Shown piece by piece: positions 11,897 through 24,199 of a stretch of 64,000 nucleotides of DNA; the first letter of the stretch is position 1; each line of letters begins with the position of its first letter. A program made the translations under genes and the position numbers. Source of the stretch: Phycomyces blakesleeanus NRRL 1555(-) (lineage: Eukaryota; Mucoromycota; Mucoromycetes; Mucorales; Phycomycetaceae); the NCBI RefSeq assembly GCF_001638985.1, contig NW_017265137.1:1701054-1765053 (forward strand), given 5' to 3'. The notes beneath the pieces are model-generated. The model searched no databases and had not been told where the DNA came from. It was given only the letters and a program-made list of their open reading frames with translations.

Positions 11897-14625
11897 CAAG
11901 ATAAACTTACCTTCAAGTGTAAGTACCAGTCTGCCTTGACAGACTTCTTTGGCAAGATCATTTACCATTTTTGTAATGAGTCCAAATCCATGGGGAGTCA
12001 CACTGTAACCTCCAAGCTATGTATCCAATTTTTGTTTTTGTTTTTTTGTGATCATTTGTATCATGAGATGCTCTGCATTTATATAACTTTTTATTATTCT
12101 GGTTCCTTACTTGTTCTGAATGTCCTTCGGCAGCATCATAACCTGCAGATACAAATATCTAGTCTGTGTGAGAAATCTTGACTTTATATATATATGTATA
12201 AATTTAAATATGTTACTATAGTTACCATGTCTGGATCAAATTGTCGTGCAATTGGAATAATAATATGATGAAATGCAGCCACAAACTCGGTATCACCCAT
12301 TGGTCCTAAGTAATAATAATATATATATATAAAAGGAAGATATAACATATAAAAGATATCATTATTAATATTAATATTCATCTTTTATATATATATATAT
12401 ATATGTGTGTACACCAATTATGTCCGACTTTACTGGGTTTTTCTTCGGAAGCACTCAACGCAATATTGACATTCCGGCCAAGACCAGGACCCACTCCACA
12501 CTCTTCAGGTCCACCACTAAATGGATAAAAGCTACCGTTGTCCCAACGATGGATTGATATGTAGAGTACATTTGGATTGTCGTAGAATATTGATTGCGTT
12601 CCGTTTCCATGACTACAGGCGCATATATGTAAGTATATATGTATGTATTTAAAAGATGGAAAATTTTAATTAATTTATAACCATTTTATCAGATTCTTTC
12701 TTCTTGGATTCTACTTACTGCAAGTCCCTAAATAAAGCTTATCCCGTCAGTAAATCTTCTTGTGTCACTCTTTGTATAATTTTTTTTAATATATATATAT
12801 TATCTTACCAGTCTATGATCAGCACTTTCTTAACTACCTTGGGATATGTCTCGAGAATAGAAGCCACAGCCACAGCCACATTATTAAAGAAGCAATATCC
12901 CATTGCACCATCATCTTCAGCATGATGACCTGTATATTAATATTGATATTAGATAATAGTGGGTAATAGTGCAGACAATTTTTATTTTTGCATTCTTTAA
13001 CTAAAGAAGATGAAAAATGAAAATGAAGAGAGAGAGAGAGAGAGAGAGATCTTTATCCCTTTTAAATATATACTATAGTATTATTACCTGGTGGTCGGAT
13101 GAGCGCAAAGCCATTCCGAAGACGACCTTCGACAATCTGGTTACTGAGTTCAATGAGGGCACCTGCAGATACACGTGCAGAGAGACTTGAATGATGAGGG
13201 TGAAAGGTGGTGTCACCGGCTTTATATTTAAATGCGTATACATCGTTCGTCACCAGAAGCATTGTTGTTTTTAAAGAATACAATTAATAATGAACTTGAG
13301 TTTGGATAAATAGCATACTTCAAGTAAGATGTACATCTATAATTACCTATCCCAAGTTCTCCACAGGTCATTTGGTGAATAAGTCCGGGTGGTGTATTTG
13401 GTGATGTTAGTGTAGTATTATTTGTGGTAAGAGGTAAGAGAGGTGGAGATGGTGGAAAGAGAGTGTTGACTGTGTTTTCGGAAGGTACCAAATGAAGAAG
13501 ATGAGAAGTTGGACGAGGAGTAACATTAGCTGTGGTTGTGGTAGTAGGAGGAGGAGGGGTTGGATTGAGGAGAGCTTCGATCGAGGTCGCTTTGGTGTGA
13601 TAGGGATAATAGTTTCGAACATGAGCAAACGTGTGGACCCTCATAAGTTCTTCCTTTGTAACTTCTCTTGCATGAACACGGCGAAAGTACCGCAGCATGC
13701 TTTATTTTGTTTTAATTTTTAAGATTGGATTTTCAAGAATATAGACACGCACACAATATACATATAGTGTATGGATGTATGGATGTATATTTATTTAATT
13801 ATTATGGTATTGAATATAAAGGGAAAGAGAAAAAGAAATTGATCGATCGAATATATGATCAAATGTATGATTGATTCTTACCGGTTAGTGTAGAATGCGT
13901 CGAGTATGGAACGAATACGACCTGGTTGTTCTGGATGAACAGTCTCGCGTTCGTGGCAGGGACAGGCATGGAATGACATCCGTAGATCCTGAACAAGACC
14001 AGTCTGGCGGACAGGGTTAGCATTTTGTTTGTCTTTAGATTGTTGGTAATAGAAATCGCCGTATTCTTCCCAGGATTCGTCGCTTTCTTTTCCAAGTGGT
14101 CCGTAGTGTGTCTTGGTGCTTGGGGATGAAATCTCCTGAGGTTTGACCCAGTCGGCTTGATCGGGTGGCCATCCCTCAAAGTGGACAAACACCAATTCGG
14201 TCGATTGTTGGTCAGTCTGGATTATCTCGACCACGCGAGCAGCACAACCTATCCTTTGGTCTTCTTCCCATCTATCAACTTCTACCTGATTTCCAACTCT
14301 ATAAGATACTAAATAAAATAAAATAAAGAATAAGAATAGGAATAGGAATAGGAATACCCTATGATGGTTTGTTACTTGCCAGTTTTTGATTTTTTCCTTT
14401 GAAGATCAGGATTCTCTCTACACTGCCTGACTGGTCTCTTTGTTCCATGATCAGGACTGTTTGGGGAGGCTTCTGTACACGGCGAAGGCAGACTATCTTC
14501 CTGAAGAGGCTGAGACACAGAATATGAAGAAACCTTATCACCCTAAACATCAATAAAATTGTCATTTATATTTGTTTCATTATCAGACCAAAACATCATT
14601 ACACTACACTACACTAACATACCAT
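11494..14625 (-). CDS. Class II histone deacetylase with N-terminal chromo-barrel-like domain
   Basis: Twelve exons give 643 aa in one consistent frame: 14625-14623, 14542-14380, 14308-13882, 13699-13347, 13219-13088, 12929-12809, 12727-12719, 12612-12434, 12305-12226, 12158-12111, 12016-11911 and 11804-11494. It should remove acetyl groups from histone lysines in the nucleus. Residues about 56-115 look like a chromo-barrel/Tudor-knot (YRVGNQVEVDRW ... FVHFEGWPPDQADWV). The catalytic domain follows, with 'RPPGHHAEDDGAMGYCFFNN', 'DLHHGNGTQ', 'SAGYDAAEGH' and 'TLEGGY'. The zinc ligands (Asp, His, Asp) and the catalytic Tyr are all present, unlike vertebrate class IIa enzymes, which carry His there. 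A ~75-residue Pro/Thr/Asn-rich loop interrupts the domain after 'VRNYYP'. One intron uses a GC donor (14379). Confidence 0.9.
12719..12727 (-). other. 9-nt microexon of the histone deacetylase gene
   Basis: On the minus strand the sequence reads tttag|GGACTTGCA|gtaag, with perfect splice sites on both sides. It joins '..GACTG' (ends 12809) to 'TCATGGAAAC..' (starts 12612) and restores Trp-Asp-Leu-His-His-Gly-Asn-Gly. It supplies the first zinc-ligand Asp and two bases of the zinc-ligand His codon. Without it the family motif cannot be built from the flanking exons. Confidence 0.88.
14309..14379 (-). other. GC-AG intron (histone deacetylase intron 2)
   Basis: The donor reads AAAACTG|GCAAGTAAC and the acceptor TTTAG|TATCTTATAG. 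The only alternative GT, four bases further on, gives an immediate stop, while the GC donor continues the chromo-barrel-like domain (G|TA joins to Val). Confidence 0.75.
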
Positions 14626-17600
14626 TTTAGATAATCTTTTATATCTTTTATATGCTTAATATAATAAAATATAATACAATAAAATATAATATAATATAAT
14701 ATAATAAAATATAATATAATATAATATAATATAATATAATACAATGCTTATATAATATAGATATAAATCAATGGACAGAAATGTACTATTGAGATATGTG
14801 TTGTACTATTTCCCTGTCCACACAAAATAGAACAAGAAGATCAATGACTGAGAAAGAGCAATAAATAAAAATAAAATAAAATAAAATAAAAAACAAAAGA
14901 AAGAGAGAGAGAGAGAGAAAAGGGCAAGTCAAGACAAGTCAAGAACAATAAATTATAAAATGGAAAGGGGAAATCTGCGGAGAAGACGAAATGAAATAAA
15001 AATGTAAGAGCCAAAAAAAAAACAAAACACAAAAAAATTATAAAGACTATAAAGAATCCCTTTTTTTTTTTATTTTTTTCTTTACAGAGCTGACTTGTAA
15101 AATATAATATAATATAAAAAAAAAACGTCCCTATTTTTTCACCCCTCCCTTTTGAATATTTTTTTTTTCGGTCACCCAAATTAAACCACACCATCCTTCT
15201 TATCCCCCTACCATTCACTTTACTTCATTTCACTTTTACTTCCCCTTTTGCTTCTTCACTTTGTACTTTTCTCTAATTACCAATTAACCAATCATATTTC
15301 TCCCTTTTATAGTCTTCTTGTTTTCTGTATTAAAAAATAAATATTTGACTTGATTGCCTTTCTTTAAGTTCATTATCAACAGCAGCAATAATAGATGTCT
15401 TTATATATATATATATATATTTCACAAGAGTCTAATAGTCTAGATAGATATAATGAAAGTAAGACAACAAGTACAATAATTACAACTACATTATACGCAG
15501 CAAATCAGCTTGACTGTGTAACCACCTTTAAAGACACATTGTCCAAAATATATCTTTTATCTACTTAGACAGCCTTTAAATACCAAACAACAGATCAAAT
15601 ATGGGTGCTCTGTTGGAGTTCTGTAAAAGAATATTACGCCTTGGAAACCTAAAATTTGAATTACATGATGTTTCTTCTTATTAACAAATCCCTCCACATA
15701 TATATAAGTATAAATGTATTACCAAGCTATCTATTACAGCAACAAAGTGTATATATACATATACTATAAATTAACCGATCAACCGACCAAGACTTGTGGA
15801 ATGGTCCTGTAACATTCCTCTTTGATTAACAATATGTATGTATATATTTCAAGGGATTTTTATTATCTGTCTAAGCATGGTGTCAATTACAAAACAAGAC
15901 AAGACAGAATATATTCTTGACTTGTTCACAAATGAGTTTTAGATGATCGATCAAACCAACCAACTAATTAATATTGATTGCAGTCTTTCCATTTATTTAT
16001 CTATAATTATCTGATTGTTGGTAAATTACATTACAATCGCAATGACCAAGAACCCGGTATTTGGATTCACATTCATCAAAGAGAACTAGAAAGAATAAAG
16101 AAGGAAGGAATAATAATAAAAAAAAAAAGGAATTGGCTCTTTAATTTTGCTCTCTCTCTCTGTCAATAATAATACTAGTATAAAAGATACATAATAAATC
16201 CAATCACATCTGACCATTATGTATGATTCACTCGGCCAAGGTAACACAGACAAATGTCCTTTGGTTGATTTATGGTATTTCTGCAAATTATGGTGTATTT
16301 CAAGCATCGTTCATTTATATATATATATATATATACAGTTGGTTGAATATCGTTAAAAAATAAAAGAAAAAAATCCATTTGCTTATCAGTTGTCTGACAA
16401 ACACCAGCATTTTAATCCCAGAAAAGCTGAAAATAGTTCTTATTGGATAATTCATTGCATTTTTGAAAGAGAGAAAGAGAGCGAGAGAAAAAAGAAAAAA
16501 AAAGTCTATTTTTTTTTTGGTAGACAGTTTACTGTACTGTAGTGTAATTTAATACTATGGTTACAAAATGGTATAAAAGCCCTGATAAATATTTTGTTTA
16601 CATGTACCAAAGTAATTCAATAACTAAATGATGAAAGTAAGCTTTCTTACATATAAAATATAATAGAATATAAAGATATCTGCCACATTGGATAAGCCTC
16701 TCCGAATCTGTAGATCAAGAATGATAAATTCCACTGTGAGAATATTATACTATATTTTTCAATAGTAATAACAATATATATACGTAGAAAGAAGAATAAG
16801 AAGAAGAGGAAAGCATTTGTGGTCTGGGTCAAGACAAATTTCCTTTTTTTTTGTTTGTTTATTTATTTACAAAATCATTACCCTGCAATATTATATATAA
16901 GGTTGTAAAATTACGAAAAACCGGTAATGAGGCAAAAAGCACATCAAATGGAGTGAAAAGTAAATGAGGTAATTTGCGCACCATTGTGTTACAACACCCA
17001 CGCCTAAACCAGCACCTACACCCACTCATATCCATATACTTATCAGCTTGGTATTTTATTTTGGAATTCAAGAAATAACAAATCGTGGCTATAATAATTA
17101 CTATGTATATAATAGAAACAACAGACAAACGTCTTGTAATTTTAATATATACATACATTTTGATTTTGTATGTATTGGTAAGGATCAAGGTGTCTTGATG
17201 ACAGCGCACAAACACAGTTACTCTGGTTCTTTTATTTCTTTATATTTCGCACACACCCACAAAAGTTAAGCAAACTCAACAAACTGCTTTCCCACCATCA
17301 AGTCTTTTTTTTTTTGGGTTTGTGGGCTTAAAAATAGTTTATTTAGGTTTATAAAAAGTTGGTTATATTTCATTCTTATTCTTAATCTTATTTATTGGTG
17401 TCTTGAGAGCTTATAAGATATTACTCAATAAGGTTCGAAATCTCAAAGATCTTGGTTGGTCAGTTCTCAAAGGTTCTTACTCATCCTTGTATCTCTATAC
17501 TATACTATACTATACTATACTATAAGCCTGCTTAAAAGACAGTTTTTTTTCTCTTTGCAGTAGCAGCTTCTAACAATATTAAAATACTTTAAAATCAATT

Positions 17601-18965
17601 AATCAAATGCAATACAGTGTAGTGTAGTTTAGTCATTTAATACTAAGTACCCAACAAGACCAGAAGAAGAAGAAAAAGAATAAAAAAGCCCCCTATATTT
17701 ATTTTTGCCCAAAAGTAGCTTACAAACCACCATGCTATTATTATTATTATTATTTTGTCCTGTGTATGTTTCATGAACAACACATTTTGTTTCTTATACA
17801 ATTTGTCAGTTATTGTAATAAGTCAGAATCTCGTAGACCAAACGACGACTTAACAATTGTCTTTTGTCTAGTAAGCAAAACAAAATTTATATTATTGCTT
17901 TGATTCGATTTAATTTAATTCGATATATATATATATATTATTTATTTATTTCTACACTGTCTGTGCTGATATTTCTTTATTTCCGCCAAAGCCGAATTGT
18001 GTAATACAAACTGTGCACGCACGCACATACACATACACATACACACTAAGTAAAAGAAAATGGTTCCAGATATTCAAGACAGCTGATTAAAGTATGTGTA
18101 TAATTTTCTCTCTTTCTTTTTTTTATAAATGATGATATTCATCTGCTTTAATTGAGAATTTCAAATTGTAAATTTCAAATTGCAAATTGCAAATTGCAAA
18201 TTGCAAATCGCAAATCGCAAATCGCAAATCGCAAATCTCAACTTTCAAATGTCAGTATTAGATACCTATTATATATATATATTGACTTGTTATACTTTGC
18301 TATTATTGCTTGTTGCACTACCTATAGCAACATAGGTAATTACTTGGCTCTTGTACACAATTTACTTCTTTGGGATATTTCACTACTTCCGGAAAATAAA
18401 ATCGTTTCCCAACCCACGTAAACCTAGCCTTTTCTTTTACTTGTTCATTCGTTTCTTGGTTGTGCGTATTCTGACTTGTTCTTATAATTACATATAAAGA
18501 GAGTACAGACATTCTTATATGATATGACTTGTGATATATATATATCTGTGCGTGTCTATTTTTTAAAATAAAATAAATATTCTGACAGCAGAAACATAAA
18601 ATAAAAAGGAATATTTCTTTTTTTTTGTAGCAAAATTAGTAATAATTAATTTCTAATATAGAAACATGCTATTTTATTTATAATATTGACAAGAGAGAGA
18701 AAGAATAGATAGGAAATGAACAATAGAAATCACACGATAAAATAATTCTCCGTCTCGTCTCGTCTCGTCTAATCTCACCTCTTTTCTTTTGTCCATTTTT
18801 TTAAGACTTGAATTATTATCTTATTAATTGTATTAATGTGATGGATGCAAAATGATTGTTGTGTTTTATTCAAAAGCAGAGAATATTAATATAAGAAATG
18901 GGATGTGAGAGGGAGTAGATAAGTAAATAAATAAAAGTAGTATGATCATCCAGACCAACGATATA
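14626..18965. other. Gene-free stretch of 4.3 kb
   Basis: No gene supported. It holds (ATAAT)n at about 14650-14745, (CTATA)n near 17497-17523, purine and pyrimidine runs, the heptanucleotide array at 18162-18240 and (TCTCG)n near 18750-18770. The longest frames here are low complexity and lack family features. The 3' flank of DGAT2 begins near 18900. Confidence 0.5.
18162..18240. repeat. Heptanucleotide tandem repeat, two-phase
   Basis: About ten 7-bp units: first 'caaattg' copies, then a clean switch to 'caaatcg' copies, flanked by degraded units ('taaattt', 'caaatct'). The block structure suggests expansion of two variant units. Confidence 0.85.
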
Positions 18966-19914
18966 CTAATGAATCAGACGCAATTCTTGCTTGCGATCTT
19001 TGGCGTAAACATCCTTGTACTTGTCGTAAATGCTCTGCAATTCCTCAATGTACAGCTTTTGAACAGCGACAATCTGTTCCTGGGTAGGTTCATCACCCTC
19101 AAACTCTGGTACAGGAATGGGCTTACCAACTGTTGATTTTTTTTTCATATGTAACAAATAACAATAAAAGGGCAACTTCATTAGTCTTTCTTTCTACTAT
19201 ACATCATTCTCACTACTCAACCAAACGAAAGAAAACAATAATTACCAACAGTAGCAATAGGATGGCGGAAAGGAATGATACCAACATCATCTATTTTTTT
19301 AAAAAATAATAAAAATAATAGAGTAACCAGCCTTTAGTCTCATTTCATTTCGCTTGCTAATCATCATTTGACTTACAATTAAAGATACCACGAGCATGGA
19401 ATAAAGGCAGAGTGAAACCAAAGATGGACTGAATTTTCTTTTGGATCTCAAAGATCTTGGAGCCTTCTGAATTGTCAAACTGATCATACAAGTCATTCTC
19501 ACCAAACGAAAACATGGGGACCAAAGAAGCCTTTTGTTTAATTGCCAGCCGAACGAATCCAAATCTCTTGCGAAGGATCAAGTCGTTTGTGCCTGGTCTG
19601 GCCGACAAGGATTCAGTAGCACCTCCGACCACTAACACCAAAGAGTGGCCCGGTCCAGCCGAGAGAATACGCTCACAGGACTGGCGCGACGCACTTGTCA
19701 AGCCAAGCATCAGGGCAAGGTCACGGAAAAATGGGAAGCGGAAGTTTCCAGATAGTGTGAGCAGGTAAGGAGTGATACCCGGGAACTTTTTGGAGAACCC
19801 AGTACCTTCGGTGGCAAAGTTGGAAAATGCACCAAACGAGATGATGCCGTGGGGATGATACCCAAATATATAATTACCCTTGGGGTCCAAATCACATTCC
19901 TATCAAATTATGTG

Positions 19915-19945
<31 letters not shown>

Positions 19946-20339
19946 AAAAAAAGTTAGCTAGTTTGTTGTCAAGTCAAGTATGCCTTTGTATCCTTGGTAA
20001 CCAATAACGATATATGAAAAAAAAAGAATTGATTACCTTTATAAGTTGTACAGGAAAATAATTACAGAAATATTGCCAGACTTTCCAGTATCTAACCCAT
20101 TCTACACGACGACCACAGTATTCGGGAGCTTTGTCAAAAACGATGAATGTAAGATAGACGATCAAAACCGGCCATAGTACTGGGTGGAACACAAAGAGGT
20201 AGACCATAAATGCAGACGAGCAGAAGAATAATCCAATCAAACCACTCACAGCCAGGGTTTGAAGCCGACGTTCAAGTGGGATGCCAGTAATTGGAGCCCA
20301 TCGGACACCGTGTTTCTCTAACTTTTCAGCAACAGCCAT
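18966..20339 (-). CDS. Diacylglycerol O-acyltransferase type 2 (DGAT2)
   Basis: Four exons: 20339-20037, 19899-19377, 19290-19246 and 19129-18966, giving 344 aa. DGAT2 (EC 2.3.1.20) makes triacylglycerol from diacylglycerol and acyl-CoA at the ER and lipid droplets. Two hydrophobic segments lie near residues 33-72. The signatures follow: 'FCNYFPVQLIK', the catalytic 'FGYHPHGI', 'GGATESL', 'RFGFVRLAIKQKASLVP' and 'FSFGENDLYDQF'. The C-terminus 'VGKPIPVPEFEGDEPT' also matches the family. Length is normal and all key residues are present. It faces a divergently transcribed alpha/beta hydrolase gene across 495 bp. Monoacylglycerol or wax acyltransferase activity cannot be excluded from sequence. 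Confidence 0.93.
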
Positions 20340-20834
20340 GCTTTGTTTAAATTTGTTGTTACTTTAAGGGAGAGTGGTTTTTCTGCTTGATTCGATTTTT
20401 GAAGAAAAAGAAGATGAAGAAGATGAATATGAAGTTTTTTTTTTCTTTTCTTTTTTGGCTTTATATATATATATATTTTGCTCTTAAATATCATACTGAA
20501 AAACAGCCTCTTTTTTTTTCTTTTTCTTCTGCTATAAAAATAAATAAATAATGTTATTTGTAAAATTAAATTGAAGTTATTATTGTTTAATTTACATTAA
20601 GCTTTCACATGGTTAAAATACACACACACACATATTATGGCCACACACATATTATGGCCACACACATCGTAGAGCCACACACATCGTAGAGCCACACATG
20701 GATTAGGAACACATATATTACACATTACACATTACACATTACACATTACACATTACACAATGCACACACGTACCTCTCCCTCTCTTTTTTTTGATGTCTT
20801 AGACACATGCAAGTCACTTCACGTGTTAAAAATT
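20340..20834. promoter_or_regulatory. Shared divergent promoter, DGAT2 / alpha-beta hydrolase
   Basis: A 495-bp intergenic region between two divergent start codons. It contains an AT-rich part, then 17-18 bp tandem units at about 20620-20697 (two 'cacacacatattatggc', two 'cacacacatcgtagagc'), then six copies of 'acacatt' at about 20720-20757. These arrays lie in or just upstream of the hydrolase leader. Regulatory function is inferred from position only. Confidence 0.55.
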
Positions 20835-23295
20835 ATGCTTGGTAACAAAAAAAAAGGAAATAAAAAAAGAGGAAATGAAGTGTCTTGCAATAAACCTCTT
20901 TGTGGTAACCTTCTCCGCTTCAGCATGTTGGGACTCATTCGGGCATTAGCAGCAACAAACTATGTTGCATTCACAGGCCTTTTGGCAGCCTTGACAGTTG
21001 GTACCTTTGACGCCTCAATTATGTTGAAACTGGTGCACAAGAGTGCACTTGCCCGCAACGCGTTTCCTTACGTGGAGATTACTCAGTCCATGATAGCCGA
21101 GTTCCCTTTACACCACTTGGCAGGCTATTTGATTATTACCACACTAACAAATCTTTTTGGTGGTTTTGGTTAGTAGAAAATAAAAAGAAAAAGAAAAAGA
21201 AAAAGAAACTATGATTATTATTATTTATATTACTATTTACTGGTTATGGGTGCTATAGAATATACACTGGCTTGGCTTGTGTATTACGTACTTGGACTGC
21301 CGGTCATATTCTCCTGGATTGTTTTGTTTGTTGAAGGTTTACGCGAAGAGGAGGTTTTTAGCGAGGGTATCAAGGACCTTGTGACTGGTGGAGAGCCTGC
21401 CGAAGCTCTTCAGAGTCCATTAAGGTGAGTCTTTATGATAACAACAACAATAATGACAATGATAATATGATAATATGATATAGTTTAATTTAAGATAATT
21501 TTTTCTTTAAAATTTTTGCTTATTATTATTTTATCTATTTATTATCAAAAGCTTACCTCTTGTTACCCGACTCATTAACCCGCTCTGGACACCACCAGAT
21601 GTGACAATTTACCCCAACAGTAAGGTTTATAAGTCACATTATTGGACAATATATATATATATACTTACTAACTCTTTCTTTTTTTTTTTAAATTATATGT
21701 TTTCTTTTGTTTATTTGCTTTGATTATTTTGTCTTATACTTACTTGTAGTCACTTATGCTACCACTGAAGAAACAGCCCAGATTGTAGAAGAAACTGGTG
21801 ATTTTAGTCAGCCAAAACTATTGTCGCTTGATATCTATGGTAGAACTGACCGAGATATTAGTGATAGACGCCCAGTATTGGTAAGAAGATTAAAATGTAC
21901 TTTTCTTTGGGGGGATTTTTGGTTAGAATGCGTATAAAGTACCTTAATAAAAATCAAAAATCAAAAAATAAATTAATAACATAAATGAACGAACGAACAA
22001 ATGAATAGATTCATGTTCACGGTGGTGCTTGGCGTAAAGGATCCAAGAATATGTTCAAGCCTCACGGAAAAGTACTTGTTCAAGAAAACAATTGGGTAAG
22101 AGAAAGATATATAGAATATACGAGTATATATATTTTCGTGTGTGCATATTAGCTCCATAGGTTGTTAACAAAAGATACATATGTATTATAGCTTTATGTT
22201 TCAATTGGATACAGACTCGCACCTGAAAATCCTTATCCTGCTCATTTGATTGATGTCAAGCGTGCCATTCGATGGGTTAAGCAATCGATTAGCAAGTTTG
22301 GTGGTGATCCTAACTTCATTGTCCTATCCGGTAATAATTTCCCCGGTCCAATTCTGTGGATTACTCTTTACTAATAATCATTTACTTATTACTATTACTT
22401 TATACATGTAAATACATGTAATATATCATCAATTCGATCCAACCCCATACACTTTTTTTTGTACTTAATGTATAGGTGACTCTGCTGGTGGACATTTGGC
22501 TACAATGGCATCATTTACTGCAAACAATCCATTGTATCAGCCAGGTAACAAAATACTATTATTGATAACAGTAGATAAAAAATGACTTTGAATACTGACT
22601 GACTGACTGACTGATTGACTGATTAACTCGACCAACTCAATCGATTACGTATCATTTAGGTTTCGAGTCTTTTGATACTTCTGTTAAAGGCGTTATTAGT
22701 TTTAGCGGTGCATTGGATATCCAGGCAACTAGACATCATGCAGAATTCTTTGCTCACAGAGTGGCTATGCAAAAGAAAGGCGAATTTGACCAGGAATTCC
22801 TCGACAGACACACACCAACCAGACTTATCGGAGAGGCTAAGCAAAACGGCAATCTTGTTCCATTCTTGTTGATCACTGCCAGTCGTGATACTTTGGTACC
22901 AAGTACAGTTGGAAAAGAATTTAAGACTATTTATGACAAATGTAAATATTATAAAGTAGTATTTTATTTATAGATAGATAAATAGATAGATAGTGATGGA
23001 TATAGGAATATAGAGCCAGTAAATAATATGTGTTTGTTTGTATACTAAACTATCTTCTGACATAAATCTATCTATCCAGATTCGCCACCTGCTACATCAT
23101 CTGCTTCTCAATGCTCTCTTTTGAATCTCCCAGTAAGTACAAGAAATAAATATATATATAAGGGTACTCAACAAAGTATGTATATATCTTTAGACGGCCC
23201 ATCACATTTATTATGTTGGATGGACTCCTCGCTCTATATTCCTTTCCAGATTGGTCCAGGCTTGGGCTGAACAGCTTTACACAAAGAAGAAGTAG
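20835..23295 (+). CDS. Membrane-anchored alpha/beta hydrolase (esterase/lipase, AADAC/HSL-like)
   Basis: Ten exons: 20835-21168, 21259-21424, 21552-21619, 21750-21880, 22009-22095, 22192-22330, 22476-22544, 22660-22941, 23080-23132 and 23194-23295. They give 476 aa in one frame, all GT-AG. The N-terminus has two hydrophobic segments (about 37-62 and 112-140). Catalytic features are in order: oxyanion-hole 'HVHGGAW', 'GYRLAPENPYPAH', nucleophile 'GDSAGGH', acid 'ASRDTLVP' and the histidine in 'TAHHIYY'. It is likely an ER or lipid-droplet ester hydrolase (steryl or acylglycerol ester; inference). ATG 20925 or an upstream ATG at 20760 are alternative starts. It shares a promoter region with DGAT2. 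Confidence 0.85.
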
Positions 23296-24180
23296 ATTAT
23301 GAAAGAATACAATACAATCCCAAAGCAGAATTATATCTGTCCAGCTTATACCAATTACCAGTGTCTTAATATTCGATTGATTATTCTATTATGTTTGTGT
23401 AAAAGATGATGCAATATGCATAATATAAACAAGTCATGTCATGTTATGTTATATTATAAATAAACGAGAAGCAGAGAGAATGAATAGTATACAAACAGAA
23501 GAAGTGAAAAAAAGAGGTATATTTCTTATCAATGACATTTGTGTTTTGTGCAATCTTACCATCTAGGGGTGTGCTTTTGTGTGCTGTTGTTCGCCTTTGT
23601 GCGCCTTTGTGTACCTTTGTGTACCTTTGTGCGTTTTTGTGCCTGTGGGGTATGGGGTGTTTGTGTGGGGCGTTTGTGTGAGCGTGTGTAAAAAAAAAAA
23701 AGAGAAAAGAAACAACCAAACAAACAATCGGCTTTTTGTTAGATAGAAGGTAAGTAGACTTGATAGTAATAAGCTTTAATACCAGTCCAATACAAATCCC
23801 CTTCTCTCAAATATTCACCAGCACTACATATCTACGTACACGAAAGAACGAAAGAACTTATAATTCTTTTAACCCTTCAACTTTACAAATAGGCACTTGA
23901 ATATTTAGACTTCATCTCACAGATACTTCTTGTCAACTAGTTGATTTGGCAGATTTTCTTGTTTCTTATCACTCTTTACCCACAACTACAAGTTCCCACG
24001 CTTTTGAAGGAGGAGTTTCTTTCTTTTTTTTGCTTCTGTTGCGCAAATCATATAAAGAAAATATATATATATATTTCAATCATTTCACTATTTATATGGC
24101 TGTCAGTTATCTGCAAAGAAAAATGCGCATATCTTTTTTTTTTTATTTGCAAATATATAAGCAAAAGCATGTGAGATTGT
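23296..24180. other. Intergenic, low complexity
   Basis: 3' flank of the hydrolase, with a decayed 'gtgcctttgt' type GT-rich tandem at about 23560-23640 and AT-rich DNA. No gene seen. Confidence 0.5.
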
Positions 24181-24199
24181 ATACACTGCTTGTGTTCTC

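Noticed and set aside
12184..12433. HDAC donor at the GT after His-Asn-Trp (about 12410)
   Set aside because: Every GT there gives a frame break or stop. The donor A|GTAAAG at 12433 gives the family sequence '..PRPMGDTEF'.
13062..13283. Reading the HDAC exon as extending to about 13283
   Set aside because: No acceptor AG exists before the upstream stop. The AG at 13221-13220 joins 'GELGI' to 'AGDTTFHPHHS', as expected from the family.
14841..15218. 125-codon minus-strand frame, Phe/Leu-rich
   Set aside because: Generated by A/T homopolymers and purine tracts, not a membrane protein with conserved features.
17395..17450. T-loop-like ggttcgaaatc, possible tRNA
   Set aside because: No matching acceptor, D-arm or anticodon stem on either side.
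20620..20760. Regularly spaced repeats, considered as a CRISPR-like array
   Set aside because: Units are directly adjacent without unique spacers; eukaryotic promoter minisatellite.
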